Assembly: GCF_029869545.1 (NCBI RefSeq) | Contig: NZ_JARWQD010000306.1 | Span: forward strand, 1 to 38,964 | Length of the DNA stretch: 38,964 nucleotides | Direction of reading: 5' to 3' | Source: Nocardia wallacei | GTDB taxonomy: Bacteria > Actinomycetota > Actinomycetes > Mycobacteriales > Mycobacteriaceae | Shown: positions 30,877 to 38,761 of the stretch, one piece after another | How the letters are laid out: every line of letters begins with the position of its first letter | How positions within the stretch are numbered: the first letter of the stretch is position 1 | Position numbers and translations under genes: made by a program | The notes under the pieces: generated by a model | Seen by the model: the letters and a program-made list of their open reading frames with translations, nothing else | Told to the model about the DNA's origin: nothing | Database searches by the model: none

Positions 30877-30979
30877 TCCTCGATACCGACGTGAGAGGGT
30901 GTCCTGGGCGCCTAGACGTTACAGCGAACTCGGCCCGCGCGCGCTTTGTCCAGATTCCCAATGGTGGGTGTGACCGCCG

Positions 30980-32635
30980 CTACCGTGGTTTCGGGCCCGG
31001 CTGGGCCGCCGCCTCGGGCCCGGCGGGCTGATCGGTCGCGGGCGCGGCCGTCCATGCCTCGGTGGCGCCCGCAACCCCGTCCTGCACAACGAATTCGGCC
31101 CGGGTGGTGACCGGTGCGCCCGGCTGCCGGATGTAGGGGACGACGCGAAAATCGCTGCGCCACAGGCCGTGATCGAGGTCGACCCGGACGTAGCCGCGCT
31201 GGCCGTTGAAGAACTTCAGGTCCGGATTGGCGGCCAGCAGGGCGCGGCCGCGCGGGGTGAGGTCCGCGCCGTCGCCGCCGGTGCTGATCGAGGTGCCGGT
31301 GAATTCGGTGGCCACCACCGGAGATTCGGGGCGGGCGTAGTCGGCGCGCAGATCGGCGGCGTAGTTCTCGTGCCGGTCGCCGGTGATCACCACGAGATTG
31401 CGCGCGCCGCGGTCGGCGGCCGCGCCGAGAACGGCATTGCGATCGGCCACGTAGCCGTCCCAGGAGTCGGTGCCCACCGAGATCCCCGGGCCCGGATCGT
31501 AGTCGGACTGCGCCATCGCGACCTGATTGCCGAGGATCTGCCAGCGGGCGGGTGAGTCCGCGAAGCCGTCGAGCAGCCAATCACGTTGCCGGGCACCGAG
31601 AATGGTGCGGTCCGGGGCGAATCGCTCGGTGCAACCGTCGACGAGGTTGCCGTCGCCGCACGCCTGCTTCGTGCGGTACTGCCGGGTGTCGAGCATGGTG
31701 ATCTCGGCCAGATCGCCGAAGCGGTAACGCCGATGCAGCCGCATATCGGGCCCGGAGGGCAGCTGGGCGAGCCGCAGCGGCTGATGCTCGTACATCGCCT
31801 GGAACGCCGCGGCGCGGCGGCGCCGGTACAGCATCGGGATCCGGTGGATGTCGATGCCGAGGCCCGGGGAGTCACCGGCCCAGTTGTTGTCGACCTCGTG
31901 GTCGTCCATGGTGACCAGCCACGGGAAGGCGGCGTGCGCGGCGCGCAGCGGCGCCTCGGCCTTGTTCTGCGCGTAGCGCAGGCGGTAGCCGGGCAGGTCC
32001 ACCGATTCGTTCCAGAACTGCCGGTCCATCGTGGCGCCGACCCGGCCCAGCATCCACACCTGCTCGTAGATGTAGTCGCCCAGGTGCACGACCAGGTCGA
32101 GGTCCTCCGCGCTCAGATGCTCGTAGGCGGTGAAATAGCCGGAGTGCCAGGCCTGACAGGAGGCGAACGCGAAACGCATACGCGCGGTGGGACTTCCGGG
32201 CGCGGGTGCGGTGCGGGTCCGGCCGACCGAGGAGATCGCCGAGCCCGCGCGGAAACGGTAGTAGTACCAGCGATCCGGCGCCAGGCCGCGCACCTCGGGA
32301 TGCACGCTGTGCGCGAACTCGCGGGTGGCCACCGCCGAACCCCGCGCCACCACCCGGCGGAAATGCTCGTCGTCGGCGACCTCGTAGTCCACGGTGACCG
32401 GGGCCTGCGCGGTCCCGCCCAGCCCGTCCGGCGCGAACGGATCGGGCGCCAGCCGCGTCCACAACACCACTCCGTCGGGCGTCGGATCGCCCGAGGCCAC
32501 CCCCAGCGAGAACGGATCCCCGCTCACCCACCGCGGCGCCCGAAACCGCGCACTCCCCGCCGCCGACGTACCGACCAGCAGCGCAGCCGCCCCAGCAGTA
32601 CCCACCCGCAACAACTGCCGCCGCGACAGAACCAT
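30980..32635 (-). CDS. phoD: PhoD-family alkaline phosphatase/phosphodiesterase with Tat signal, 551 aa
   Basis: Secreted metallophosphatase. The N-terminus has a twin-arginine signal (SRRQLLRVGTAGAAALLVG), then the PhoD N-terminal beta domain with SLGVASGDPTPDGVVLWTRL, and the catalytic domain with FAFASCQAW, LVVHLGDYIYE, TMDDHEVDNNWAGD and VITGDRHENYAADL, which bind the Fe/Ca centre. Length is normal. It releases phosphate from diesters and monoesters such as teichoic acids outside the cell, usually under phosphate limitation; no clear PhoP box was recognised upstream. The start ATG 32633-32635 lacks an obvious ribosome binding site, so translation may be leaderless. Confidence 0.93.
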   Translation of the reverse strand: MVLSRRQLLRVGTAGAAALLVGTSAAGSARFRAPRWVSGDPFSLGVASGDPTPDGVVLWTRLAPDPFAPDGLGGTAQAPVTVDYEVADDEHFRRVVARGSAVATREFAHSVHPEVRGLAPDRWYYYRFRAGSAISSVGRTRTAPAPGSPTARMRFAFASCQAWHSGYFTAYEHLSAEDLDLVVHLGDYIYEQVWMLGRVGATMDRQFWNESVDLPGYRLRYAQNKAEAPLRAAHAAFPWLVTMDDHEVDNNWAGDSPGLGIDIHRIPMLYRRRRAAAFQAMYEHQPLRLAQLPSGPDMRLHRRYRFGDLAEITMLDTRQYRTKQACGDGNLVDGCTERFAPDRTILGARQRDWLLDGFADSPARWQILGNQVAMAQSDYDPGPGISVGTDSWDGYVADRNAVLGAAADRGARNLVVITGDRHENYAADLRADYARPESPVVATEFTGTSISTGGDGADLTPRGRALLAANPDLKFFNGQRGYVRVDLDHGLWRSDFRVVPYIRQPGAPVTTRAEFVVQDGVAGATEAWTAAPATDQPAGPEAAAQPGPKPR

Positions 32636-32769
32636 ACGTCAGGGTAACGCAACTGGAGCCCCTCTCCGATTCCCAGGAGATTCCGGCCAAAAGCACGCCG
32701 GAACAATGAATGGACACCACGCCGGAAACGACAAGAAGTGGAGCCCAACGCACTCCCATCCCCGGCGCG

Positions 32770-32826
32770 CTCCCTCCTCATCCCCGGCGCTCTCCCTCCT
32801 CATCCCCGGCATGGTTTTGGCCGGGG
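32770..32826. repeat. Tandem 19-base repeat plus stem-loop (site B)
   Basis: The unit CTCCCTCCTCATCCCCGGC occurs at 32770-32788 and 32792-32810, with a third degenerate copy just before at ~32752-32766. The second copy runs straight into a hairpin: CCCCGGC (32804-32810), 9-base loop ATGGTTTTG, GCCGGGG (32820-32826). Stem length, loop length and the TTTTG loop end match the stem-loop at 10337-10359. It lies in the 210-base divergent region between phoD and the PAP2/kinase gene, 19 bases before the latter's start. Confidence 0.7.
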
Positions 32827-32845
32827 CGGCGGTACTGTCGGGCTG

Positions 32846-34372
32846 GTGAGGAAGTGGTTGCGGCGGAAGTCTCGGCCGGTGGGGCGGTTCGATCGGGCCG
32901 TGAGCGGTGCGGTGGCGGAACTGCCGGTGTCGATGATCGATCGGGGGATGTTGCGGTTGACTCGGTCCGCCGACAACGGCGTGCTGTGGATGGCGATCGC
33001 GGCGGTGCTCGTCACGCGCAAGGGCGCGACCCGGCGGGCCGGTCTGCGCGGCATGGTCGCGCTCGGCGGCGCCACCGTCGCCGCGAACACCTTCAAGACG
33101 GTCGTGGGCCGCCGACGCCCGGCCGCCGAATTGCTGCCGCCGGATCGCCGGCTGATCCGCCGCCCGGCCTCGTCGTCCTTCCCGTCCGGGCACAGCGCCT
33201 CCGCCGTCGCGTTCGCCACGGCGGTGGCCATGGAGAGCCCGCGCAGCGCGCGCGTGGTCGCCCCGCTGGCCGCCACGGTCGCCTACTCGCGCGTGCACAC
33301 CGGCGTGCACTGGACCTCCGATGTGCTCGTCGGCGCGGCGATCGGCGGCGGCGTCGCCCTGGCCACCCGCCGCTGGTGGCCGGTGCGGCATTCGGACGAG
33401 GCGCAGGCCCGCCCGGTGCGCGAGGTGCCGGTGCTGGCCGACGGCAAAGGCCTTGTGGTCGTGGTCAATCCGATGTCCGGCACCCCCGGCTACGACCCGA
33501 CCGACGACATCGCCCGCGCGCTGCCCGCGGCGACCGTGCTGCGCACCGTGCCGGGCCTGGACTGTCTCCAGCAGCTGGAGCAGGTGCTGGCGGCGCGCAC
33601 GGAACAGCCCGCCGCCGTCGGTGTCGCGGGCGGGGACGGCACGGTCGCCTCGATCGCCACGGTGGCGCTGCGGCACGGACTGCCGCTGGTCGTGATCCCG
33701 ACCGGCACGCTCAATCACTTCGCCCGCGATGTCGGCGTGTACGACCTGCGCGAGGTCGTGGACGCCACCGGCGCCGGGGAGGCGGTATCGGTCGATATCG
33801 CGAGCGTGGAATTCGGCACCGACGGGGAGTCCCGCACCCAGCACTGGATCAACACCGCCAGCATCGGCGCCTATTCGGATCTGGTGCGGCTGCGCGAGAA
33901 GTGGCAGGAGCGGTGGGGCAAATGGCCCGCCTTCGCCGCGGCCCTGGTGGTCACGCTGCGGCGGGCCGAGCCGATCCGGATCAAATTGGACGGGCGGTGG
34001 CAGGAGGTGTGGTTCCTGTTCGCGGGCAACGGTTCCTACGATCCGCCGGGCGCGGTCCCGGCCTTCCGCTCGCGCCTCGATTCCGGCCTGCTCGACATCC
34101 GCTGGCTGCGCGCCGATCTGAAATTCTCCCGCACCCGCGCGGCCCTGGCCCTGCTGCTGGCCGCCATCGGGCACAGCAAGGTCTACGGCGAACGCATGGT
34201 CCCGGCGCTCACCGTCGAACTCCCGGACTCGCAGGCCCTGGCCACCGACGGCGAGGTGATCGGCGAGGCCACCCGCCTGCATTTCAGTGTGCCGGGCCAG
34301 ATCGCGGTCTACCGGCGCGACGAGGAGAACCCGCAGTGGGCCGACCGCGAACGGCCGCACCACCGCCAGTGA
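32846..34372 (+). CDS. PAP2 phosphatase fused to a diacylglycerol-kinase-type domain, 508 aa
   Basis: Residues ~60-180 form a membrane-associated PAP2 acid phosphatase with the three-part active site: K84...R91-P92 (KTVVGRRRP), SFPSGHSAS (PSGH 113-116) and SRVHTGVH (S148-R149...H155). Residues ~200-490 form a DAG-kinase/sphingosine-kinase-like domain: LVVVVNPMSGT, GVAGGDGTVASIATVAL (GGDG 262-265), IPTGTLNHFARD and FAGNGSYDP. The fusion would couple lipid dephosphorylation with lipid phosphorylation, for instance in recycling of undecaprenyl or phosphatidyl lipids. The GTG at 32846 is the first plausible start; the frame reaches back to 32738 only through repeat sequence. Such fusions are known in actinomycetes. 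Confidence 0.9.
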   Translation: MRKWLRRKSRPVGRFDRAVSGAVAELPVSMIDRGMLRLTRSADNGVLWMAIAAVLVTRKGATRRAGLRGMVALGGATVAANTFKTVVGRRRPAAELLPPDRRLIRRPASSSFPSGHSASAVAFATAVAMESPRSARVVAPLAATVAYSRVHTGVHWTSDVLVGAAIGGGVALATRRWWPVRHSDEAQARPVREVPVLADGKGLVVVVNPMSGTPGYDPTDDIARALPAATVLRTVPGLDCLQQLEQVLAARTEQPAAVGVAGGDGTVASIATVALRHGLPLVVIPTGTLNHFARDVGVYDLREVVDATGAGEAVSVDIASVEFGTDGESRTQHWINTASIGAYSDLVRLREKWQERWGKWPAFAAALVVTLRRAEPIRIKLDGRWQEVWFLFAGNGSYDPPGAVPAFRSRLDSGLLDIRWLRADLKFSRTRAALALLLAAIGHSKVYGERMVPALTVELPDSQALATDGEVIGEATRLHFSVPGQIAVYRRDEENPQWADRERPHHRQ

Positions 34373-34408
34373 GCGTTCTTGACTCGCGAGGCCATTCCGG
34401 GCAGCATT

Positions 34409-34431
34409 CGTAACCTGTCTAACCGGTTACG
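34409..34431. promoter_or_regulatory. Palindromic operator candidate before the HAD gene
   Basis: CGTAACC (34409-34415) and GGTTACG (34425-34431) are perfect 7-bp arms around a 9-base spacer, and TAACCGGTTA (34420-34429) is a perfect 10-bp palindrome inside it. It ends three bases before the ribosome binding site. The GGTTAC/GTAACC half-site is the same as in the HxlR operator candidate at 9349-9365. Confidence 0.5.
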
Positions 34432-34442
34432 AAGGAGAAGGT

Positions 34443-35132
34443 ATGGCCGAGGTCCGCGATATCGAGGTCGTCGTCTTCGATGTCCTCGGGACGATGGTCG
34501 ACGAGCCGAGCGGGTTGCGGTCGGGAATTCGGGAGGCGGTGCCCACCGCCGATCAGGCGTTCGTCGACGAACTGCTCACCGTGTGGCAGCGGCACGTCGA
34601 ACTCGAGCAGCAGCGAATCGCGCAGGGCGAGCGGCGATATGCCGGTACCGAGATCATCGACGCCGAGGCCGCGCAACGGGTGGCCGCCCGCGCCGGACTC
34701 ACCGACCCGGCGGCCCTCGACCGGCTGGCGACGGCCGGGCAGCGACTACCGGCCTGGGACGACTCCGCCGCCGGGCTCGAGCGGATCGCCCGCCACTTCC
34801 CCGTGCTCGGGCTCTCCAACGCCGGTCGCACCGCGCTGCCGCGGCTCAACGCCCACGCCGGGCTGCGCTGGCACCAGGCCCTCTCGAGCGAGACCGTCCG
34901 GGCCTACAAACCCGCGCCGGAGATCTATCGGCTCGCCATCGACACCGCCGGATGCGCGCCGGAGCGCACCCTCATGGTCGCCGCCCACGCCTGGGACCTG
35001 CGGGGAGCCCAGGCGAGCGGCATGCGAACCGCCTACGTCCGGCGCCCGGTCGGGGACCCGCCGACGAGTTCCGATGTGTTCGACTGGCAGTTCGACAGCC
35101 TCGGCGAGCTGGTCACGAAGCTGACCGGATAG
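34443..35132 (+). CDS. HAD-superfamily hydrolase, haloacid-dehalogenase type II-like, 229 aa
   Basis: Motif I is VVVFDVLGTMVDE with the nucleophile Asp (residue ~13), motif II VLGLSNAG, motif III the Lys in VRAYKPAPEIY, and motif IV MVAAHAWDLRGAQASGM. A helical cap lies between motifs I and II (residues ~20-110). Order, length and the VAAHAWDL end fit L-2-haloacid dehalogenases, though motif I (DVLGT instead of DAYGT) is different, so a phosphatase cannot be excluded. The ATG at 34443 has AAGGAGAAGG directly upstream. Its TAG directly abuts the stop of the AraC gene. A palindrome just upstream suggests that it is regulated; no obvious repressor gene is adjacent. Confidence 0.87.
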   Translation: MAEVRDIEVVVFDVLGTMVDEPSGLRSGIREAVPTADQAFVDELLTVWQRHVELEQQRIAQGERRYAGTEIIDAEAAQRVAARAGLTDPAALDRLATAGQRLPAWDDSAAGLERIARHFPVLGLSNAGRTALPRLNAHAGLRWHQALSSETVRAYKPAPEIYRLAIDTAGCAPERTLMVAAHAWDLRGAQASGMRTAYVRRPVGDPPTSSDVFDWQFDSLGELVTKLTG

Positions 35133-36086
35133 TCACTCGCCCCCGCCGTCCGGGTCCTCGCGGAACCGGCCCGGGGTGGCACCGAAACGGCGGTGGAATG
35201 CCTTGGTGAAACTGCTGACCGAATCGAACCCCAGGTCCGAAGCGATGGCACTGACGCTGCGCTGCCGATACGCGGGATTGCGCAGGCGGTCGCGCGCCAG
35301 ACGCAACCGTTCCTCCCGGATCACTTCGCTGGCACTGGTCCCGGTGGCACGAAAGGCCAATTGAATCTGGCGCACCGACCAGCCCAGCGCCTCGGCCAGG
35401 CGCGCGACGGTGAGGTCGCGATCCCCGGCATGGCCGTGGATGTATCGGCGGGCGGCCGATTCCACCGCGGCGAGCCGGGTGGCCGCACTCCCCGGATCGC
35501 CGAGGATCTGCATGCAGAGCAGATCCACGAGCCGCTCGGACACGGCGTCGAATTCCCGATCGGTGAGAGTGGCGGACTCGTCGTACAGACTGCCGATGAT
35601 TCCGGCCGCCACCCGTCCGAGGCCGGTCGTGAGGTCCAGTGGCTGCGCCGGTGGCGCGGTGCGGTGGAGGCGATGCCTGATCTCCTGCCGCGGAATGGTG
35701 ATGATGAGCCCGCGGGTGCCCTCGGGCAGCGACAGCGAGAAGGGCCGGTCGATGGACACCAGGGCCGTCGAACCGGGCACGAGGGTGCCCTGCTCGTCGG
35801 CGGAACCGATGGTCACGGGCCGGGTGAGCGGGACGATCAGCCGGTAGTCGTCGTCCGGGTCGGCACGGATATGTTTCGCGCCGCGAATGTAGGTGACCGC
35901 GTCCGACGACCATCCGACCAGCTGGTAGCCCTCGGTGCGGCGCAGCCGGATATGCCCCCGGAAGTCGGCTCGGTCGGTGAATTCGTAAGCGAGCCGACAC
36001 TGATTCGCATCGACCAGCTCGGTCCAGTAGTCCGCTCGCTCGTGGTAGTCCACCACCCTGGTCGTGACCGCTGTCGCCGGGTCCAT
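35133..36086 (-). CDS. AraC-family transcriptional regulator, 317 aa
   Basis: The C-terminal AraC double helix-turn-helix is at residues ~215-310: ARRYIHGHAGDRDLTVARLA, then EALGWSVRQIQLAFRATGTS and SVSAIASDLGFDSVSSFTKA, and FHRRFGATPGRFRED. The N-terminal ~200 residues are an AraC-binding-like (AraC_binding_2) sensor domain (YEFTDRADFRGHIRLRRTEG). The ATG at 36084-36086 has GGAAGGAG ten bases upstream. It is divergent from the cupin gene across 158 bases that hold two near-identical 12-base direct repeats. The ligand is unknown; it probably controls the cupin gene and itself. Confidence 0.93.
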   Translation of the reverse strand: MDPATAVTTRVVDYHERADYWTELVDANQCRLAYEFTDRADFRGHIRLRRTEGYQLVGWSSDAVTYIRGAKHIRADPDDDYRLIVPLTRPVTIGSADEQGTLVPGSTALVSIDRPFSLSLPEGTRGLIITIPRQEIRHRLHRTAPPAQPLDLTTGLGRVAAGIIGSLYDESATLTDREFDAVSERLVDLLCMQILGDPGSAATRLAAVESAARRYIHGHAGDRDLTVARLAEALGWSVRQIQLAFRATGTSASEVIREERLRLARDRLRNPAYRQRSVSAIASDLGFDSVSSFTKAFHRRFGATPGRFREDPDGGGE

Positions 36087-36144
36087 CAGCGCCGTCTCCT
36101 TCCTACCGCCGCCTAGATCATGGCCGGTTGCCGCGTTCTGCGCA

Positions 36145-36213
36145 TCCGGACAATTCCCGTGCGCGCCGAAACACGCGCCGACGGACCCGTCACGGATACG
36201 GTCCGGACGATTC
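36145..36213. promoter_or_regulatory. Direct repeats, candidate AraC-type binding sites
   Basis: TCCGGACAATTC (36145-36156) and TCCGGACGATTC (36202-36213) match in 11 of 12 positions and are 57 bases apart, same orientation, between the divergent AraC and cupin genes. AraC-type regulators bind directly repeated half-sites, so this is a reasonable pair of sites. Confidence 0.4.
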
Positions 36214-36244
36214 AGCTGGTGGCGGACGAAATTCAGGAGTGCAC

Positions 36245-36793
36245 ATGCGCAGAATCGTGGTCGGCGACTACGACACCGGGCGGGGACGGCTGCTGGGCGA
36301 CGACGAGGTCGGCCCACTGACGCTGGCCATGTTGCCGGGCGTCGAGGTCTACCGGATGTGGGAACTCGACGAGCAACCCACCCTGCCGGTCGACGACGTG
36401 CCCCGGATCGACAAGAGCTTCTTCCCCGGCCCGGGTGGACTGCGTTTCGGCATCATCTCCGTGCCCCCGGGGCTGAGCTATGAGCCCGACGCGGACCTCT
36501 CCGAGGAGCAGGTGGCGGCGGCCGCCGCGGAGGCGGAGGCGAAAGTGCCCGGGATGATGGCCGCCTTCGACCCCGCCGCACCCGGCATGCACCGCACCAC
36601 CACCGTCGATTTCATCGTGGTGCTGGCCGGGCACGGCCGCCTGCGCCTCGGCGACGGCTCCGATGTGTCGCTGCGACCGGGCAACTGCGTGATCCAGAAC
36701 GGCACCCCGCACGCCTGGTTCAACGACGGCACGGAGCCGTTCGTCTTCTGCTACAGCGTCTGCGGAGCCGACCAGAGCACGGCGGACTCGTGA
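36245..36793 (+). CDS. Cupin-domain protein, 182 aa
   Basis: The C-terminal ~90 residues form a single cupin barrel: DFIVVLAGHGRLRLGDGSDV (first motif strand) and LRPGNCVIQNGTPHAWFNDG (second motif with its His). The first motif has lost most of the usual metal histidines. The N-terminal part (YRMWELDEQPTLPVDDVPRI) is typical of the actinobacterial cupin proteins that accompany hydrolases and dioxygenases. The ATG at 36245 has AGGAG at 36235-36239. It is divergent from the AraC gene and probably its target. The reaction, if any, is unknown; isomerase, dioxygenase and binding roles all occur in the family. Confidence 0.82.
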   Translation: MRRIVVGDYDTGRGRLLGDDEVGPLTLAMLPGVEVYRMWELDEQPTLPVDDVPRIDKSFFPGPGGLRFGIISVPPGLSYEPDADLSEEQVAAAAAEAEAKVPGMMAAFDPAAPGMHRTTTVDFIVVLAGHGRLRLGDGSDVSLRPGNCVIQNGTPHAWFNDGTEPFVFCYSVCGADQSTADS

Positions 36794-36831
36794 ATCACCG
36801 CCCGCACCAGCATCTCTCGAAAGGATGGAAT

Positions 36832-37140
36832 ATGCGAAAGACCGGTAAGTTGATCCTCGGAGCCGGAATTGCCGTTGCCGCAATCGGTCTCACCCCCGCC
36901 ACCGCCTCCGCGGCGGAAGGTGTGAGTGGCTGCTTCTCCTACTCCTACGAGCCCGGCATCACGACGACGACGGTGTATTACCACAACCGTTGCGATGTCG
37001 GACGGGAGATCACGATACGGCTGAAGGACTACGGGGGCTGCAATGACGGCCATTTCTCCATCCATGTCGAGGCCGACGGAAAGGGCCGCAAGGTCGTCGA
37101 ATGCGGTGAGGTCGAGGAGGTGTACGGCGAGGAGTACTGA
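36832..37140 (+). CDS. Secreted small four-cysteine protein, 102 aa
   Basis: A Sec signal peptide (KTGKLILGAGIAVAAIGLTP, cleavage after ATASA near residue 27) leads to a mature ~75-residue beta-rich protein with four cysteines (GCFSYSY, NRCDVG, GGCNDGHF, VVECGE), enough for two disulfides. Size, two-disulfide layout and the alternating strands recall small Streptomyces secreted inhibitors of the tendamistat type, but the WRY inhibitory motif is absent, so this is only a fold-level comparison. The C-terminus is acidic (EVEEVYGEEY). The ATG at 36832 has AAGGATGG upstream. It follows the cupin gene by 38 bases and may share its transcript. Confidence 0.75.
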   Translation: MRKTGKLILGAGIAVAAIGLTPATASAAEGVSGCFSYSYEPGITTTTVYYHNRCDVGREITIRLKDYGGCNDGHFSIHVEADGKGRKVVECGEVEEVYGEEY

Positions 37141-37167
37141 GCCGCGGACGACTACGGCCGAGGTGTC

Positions 37168-38664
37168 TCAGCTCGCCGCGTGAGCCCTCCGCAGCGCCCG
37201 CAGCTCGTCGGCGCGCGGGTCGGCGACCTCGTAGGAGTCGGGGAAGCCGAAGATGCGGACGGTGCGGGTGGCGGCATCGAAGCGCGACCATCCCGGGTCG
37301 CCGTGTGTCGCGAAGCGGACCCAGGCGCCGTGCACCTCGTCGGCCAGGCGCTGGGGAGGGTTCGGTCCGGTCAGGGTGTGCGCGGCGTCGATCTGATCGA
37401 AGACGAACGGCACCTCCATGACGTGGCAGGCGCCGAGGTTCTCGATGCTCGAGGGCCAGTCGAATTCGTAGACGTAGGCCGGATTCCCCGCCGTCGCGGT
37501 GGCTTCCGCGATCCGCATGACATCGTCGCGGAACACGACGTCGGTGATGACGGCGGCGAAGATGTCGGCGGGCGCGGCGTCCGGGCGGTTGGCGGCGTAG
37601 CGCTCGGCGACCGCGGGCTCGAGCCCGTAGCGCGCGAGAACGAACGGCAGCGTCTCCTCGGTGATGCCCGCGGCGATACCGGTCGGGAAGGTGAAGAATC
37701 GGAACTCCTGCGCGGTCCAGCCCGCGATCAGCGGCACCGTCCGATCCGGTTGGCTCACAATGATATCCGTCGGCCGGTCCGGGAGCAGATCGCCGTCGAC
37801 GACCGGGAAGAAGCTGAGGATGCCGAGCCCGTTGGCGACGACGGATGCGCCCCACTTCGCCGGGTCGGGGTCGGCGATCAGCTCCAGCGTCGTCCAATCC
37901 TGCACCGTCCGTAGCCGATCCGGCGTGAGCTGACCGAATGCCGCCGCGGTGGGCTCGATTCCGAGCTTCGCGGCGACATTCTCCGCGACCTTGCGCGCGT
38001 CGTCGGCGGCGGCCACCGCGGAACCGTTGGCGCTCTGCACGATCGCGCGCCGGAACAGGCCGCGGGCGGCGGGCGAGGCGATCAGATTCACCACGCTCAT
38101 GCCGCCTGCCGACTCCCCGAACACGGTGACATTGCCCGGATCGCCGCCGAACGCGGCGACATTGTCCTGCACCCAGCGCAGGGCGAAGATCTGGTCGCGC
38201 AGACCACGATTGAGCGGCGCGCCGGGGACGGCCGCGAAGCCGGAGATGCCGAGCCGGTAGTTGATCGACACCACGACGACGCCGTCGCGCGCGAAGGCGC
38301 TGCCGTCGTAGATCTTTCGCGCGTTGGAGCCGCGGGTGAAGGCGCCGCCGTGGATCCACACCAGCACCGGCAGTCCGGCGCTGCTGGTGTCGGGCGTCCA
38401 GACGTTCACATTGAGGTACTCGTCGCCCGGGATGCCATCGCTGCCGATGAGCGCGTGAATGGGGGCGGGATACGGCGACTGCACGCAGGTGGCACCGTGC
38501 GCGCGGGCCTCCCGCACACCGGACCACTCGGGCACGGGTTTCGGCGCCTCGAACCGCGCCGGGCCGACCGGCGCCGCCGCGTACGGGATGCCGAGGAAGC
38601 TGCTGACCCCGCCCTCGGTCACGCCACGAACCTTGCCGCCGGTCACCGACACGATCGTTTCCAT
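37168..38664 (-). CDS. Type-B carboxylesterase/lipase, 498 aa
   Basis: Serine hydrolase of the cholinesterase-like family. FLGIPYAAAPVGPARFEAP is the N-terminal signature, GDEYLNVNVWTP the second, VLVWIHGGAFTRGS holds the oxyanion hole (HGG 105-107) and VTVFGESAGGMS the nucleophile S185. The acid residue is probably in AGWTAQEFRFF and the catalytic His in GACHVMEVPFVFD. No signal peptide is seen, so the protein is cytosolic. The ATG at 38662-38664 has AAGGAG seven bases upstream. It hydrolyses carboxylic esters (p-nitrobenzyl-esterase-like); the natural substrate is unknown. Confidence 0.94.
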   Translation of the reverse strand: METIVSVTGGKVRGVTEGGVSSFLGIPYAAAPVGPARFEAPKPVPEWSGVREARAHGATCVQSPYPAPIHALIGSDGIPGDEYLNVNVWTPDTSSAGLPVLVWIHGGAFTRGSNARKIYDGSAFARDGVVVVSINYRLGISGFAAVPGAPLNRGLRDQIFALRWVQDNVAAFGGDPGNVTVFGESAGGMSVVNLIASPAARGLFRRAIVQSANGSAVAAADDARKVAENVAAKLGIEPTAAAFGQLTPDRLRTVQDWTTLELIADPDPAKWGASVVANGLGILSFFPVVDGDLLPDRPTDIIVSQPDRTVPLIAGWTAQEFRFFTFPTGIAAGITEETLPFVLARYGLEPAVAERYAANRPDAAPADIFAAVITDVVFRDDVMRIAEATATAGNPAYVYEFDWPSSIENLGACHVMEVPFVFDQIDAAHTLTGPNPPQRLADEVHGAWVRFATHGDPGWSRFDAATRTVRIFGFPDSYEVADPRADELRALRRAHAAS

Positions 38665-38761
38665 AGGGACTCCTTCGTCGCCCGTTCACCCCGGAGCCGA
38701 ATTCCGGACACTACTCGACAGTACGGGTTCGACGCCGCGACGGCGTCCGGTTCCGGCGCGA

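Noticed and set aside
37010..38689. Second minus-strand open frame over the esterase
   Set aside because: Shifted frame of the carboxylesterase gene, composition almost only Arg, Gly and Ala.
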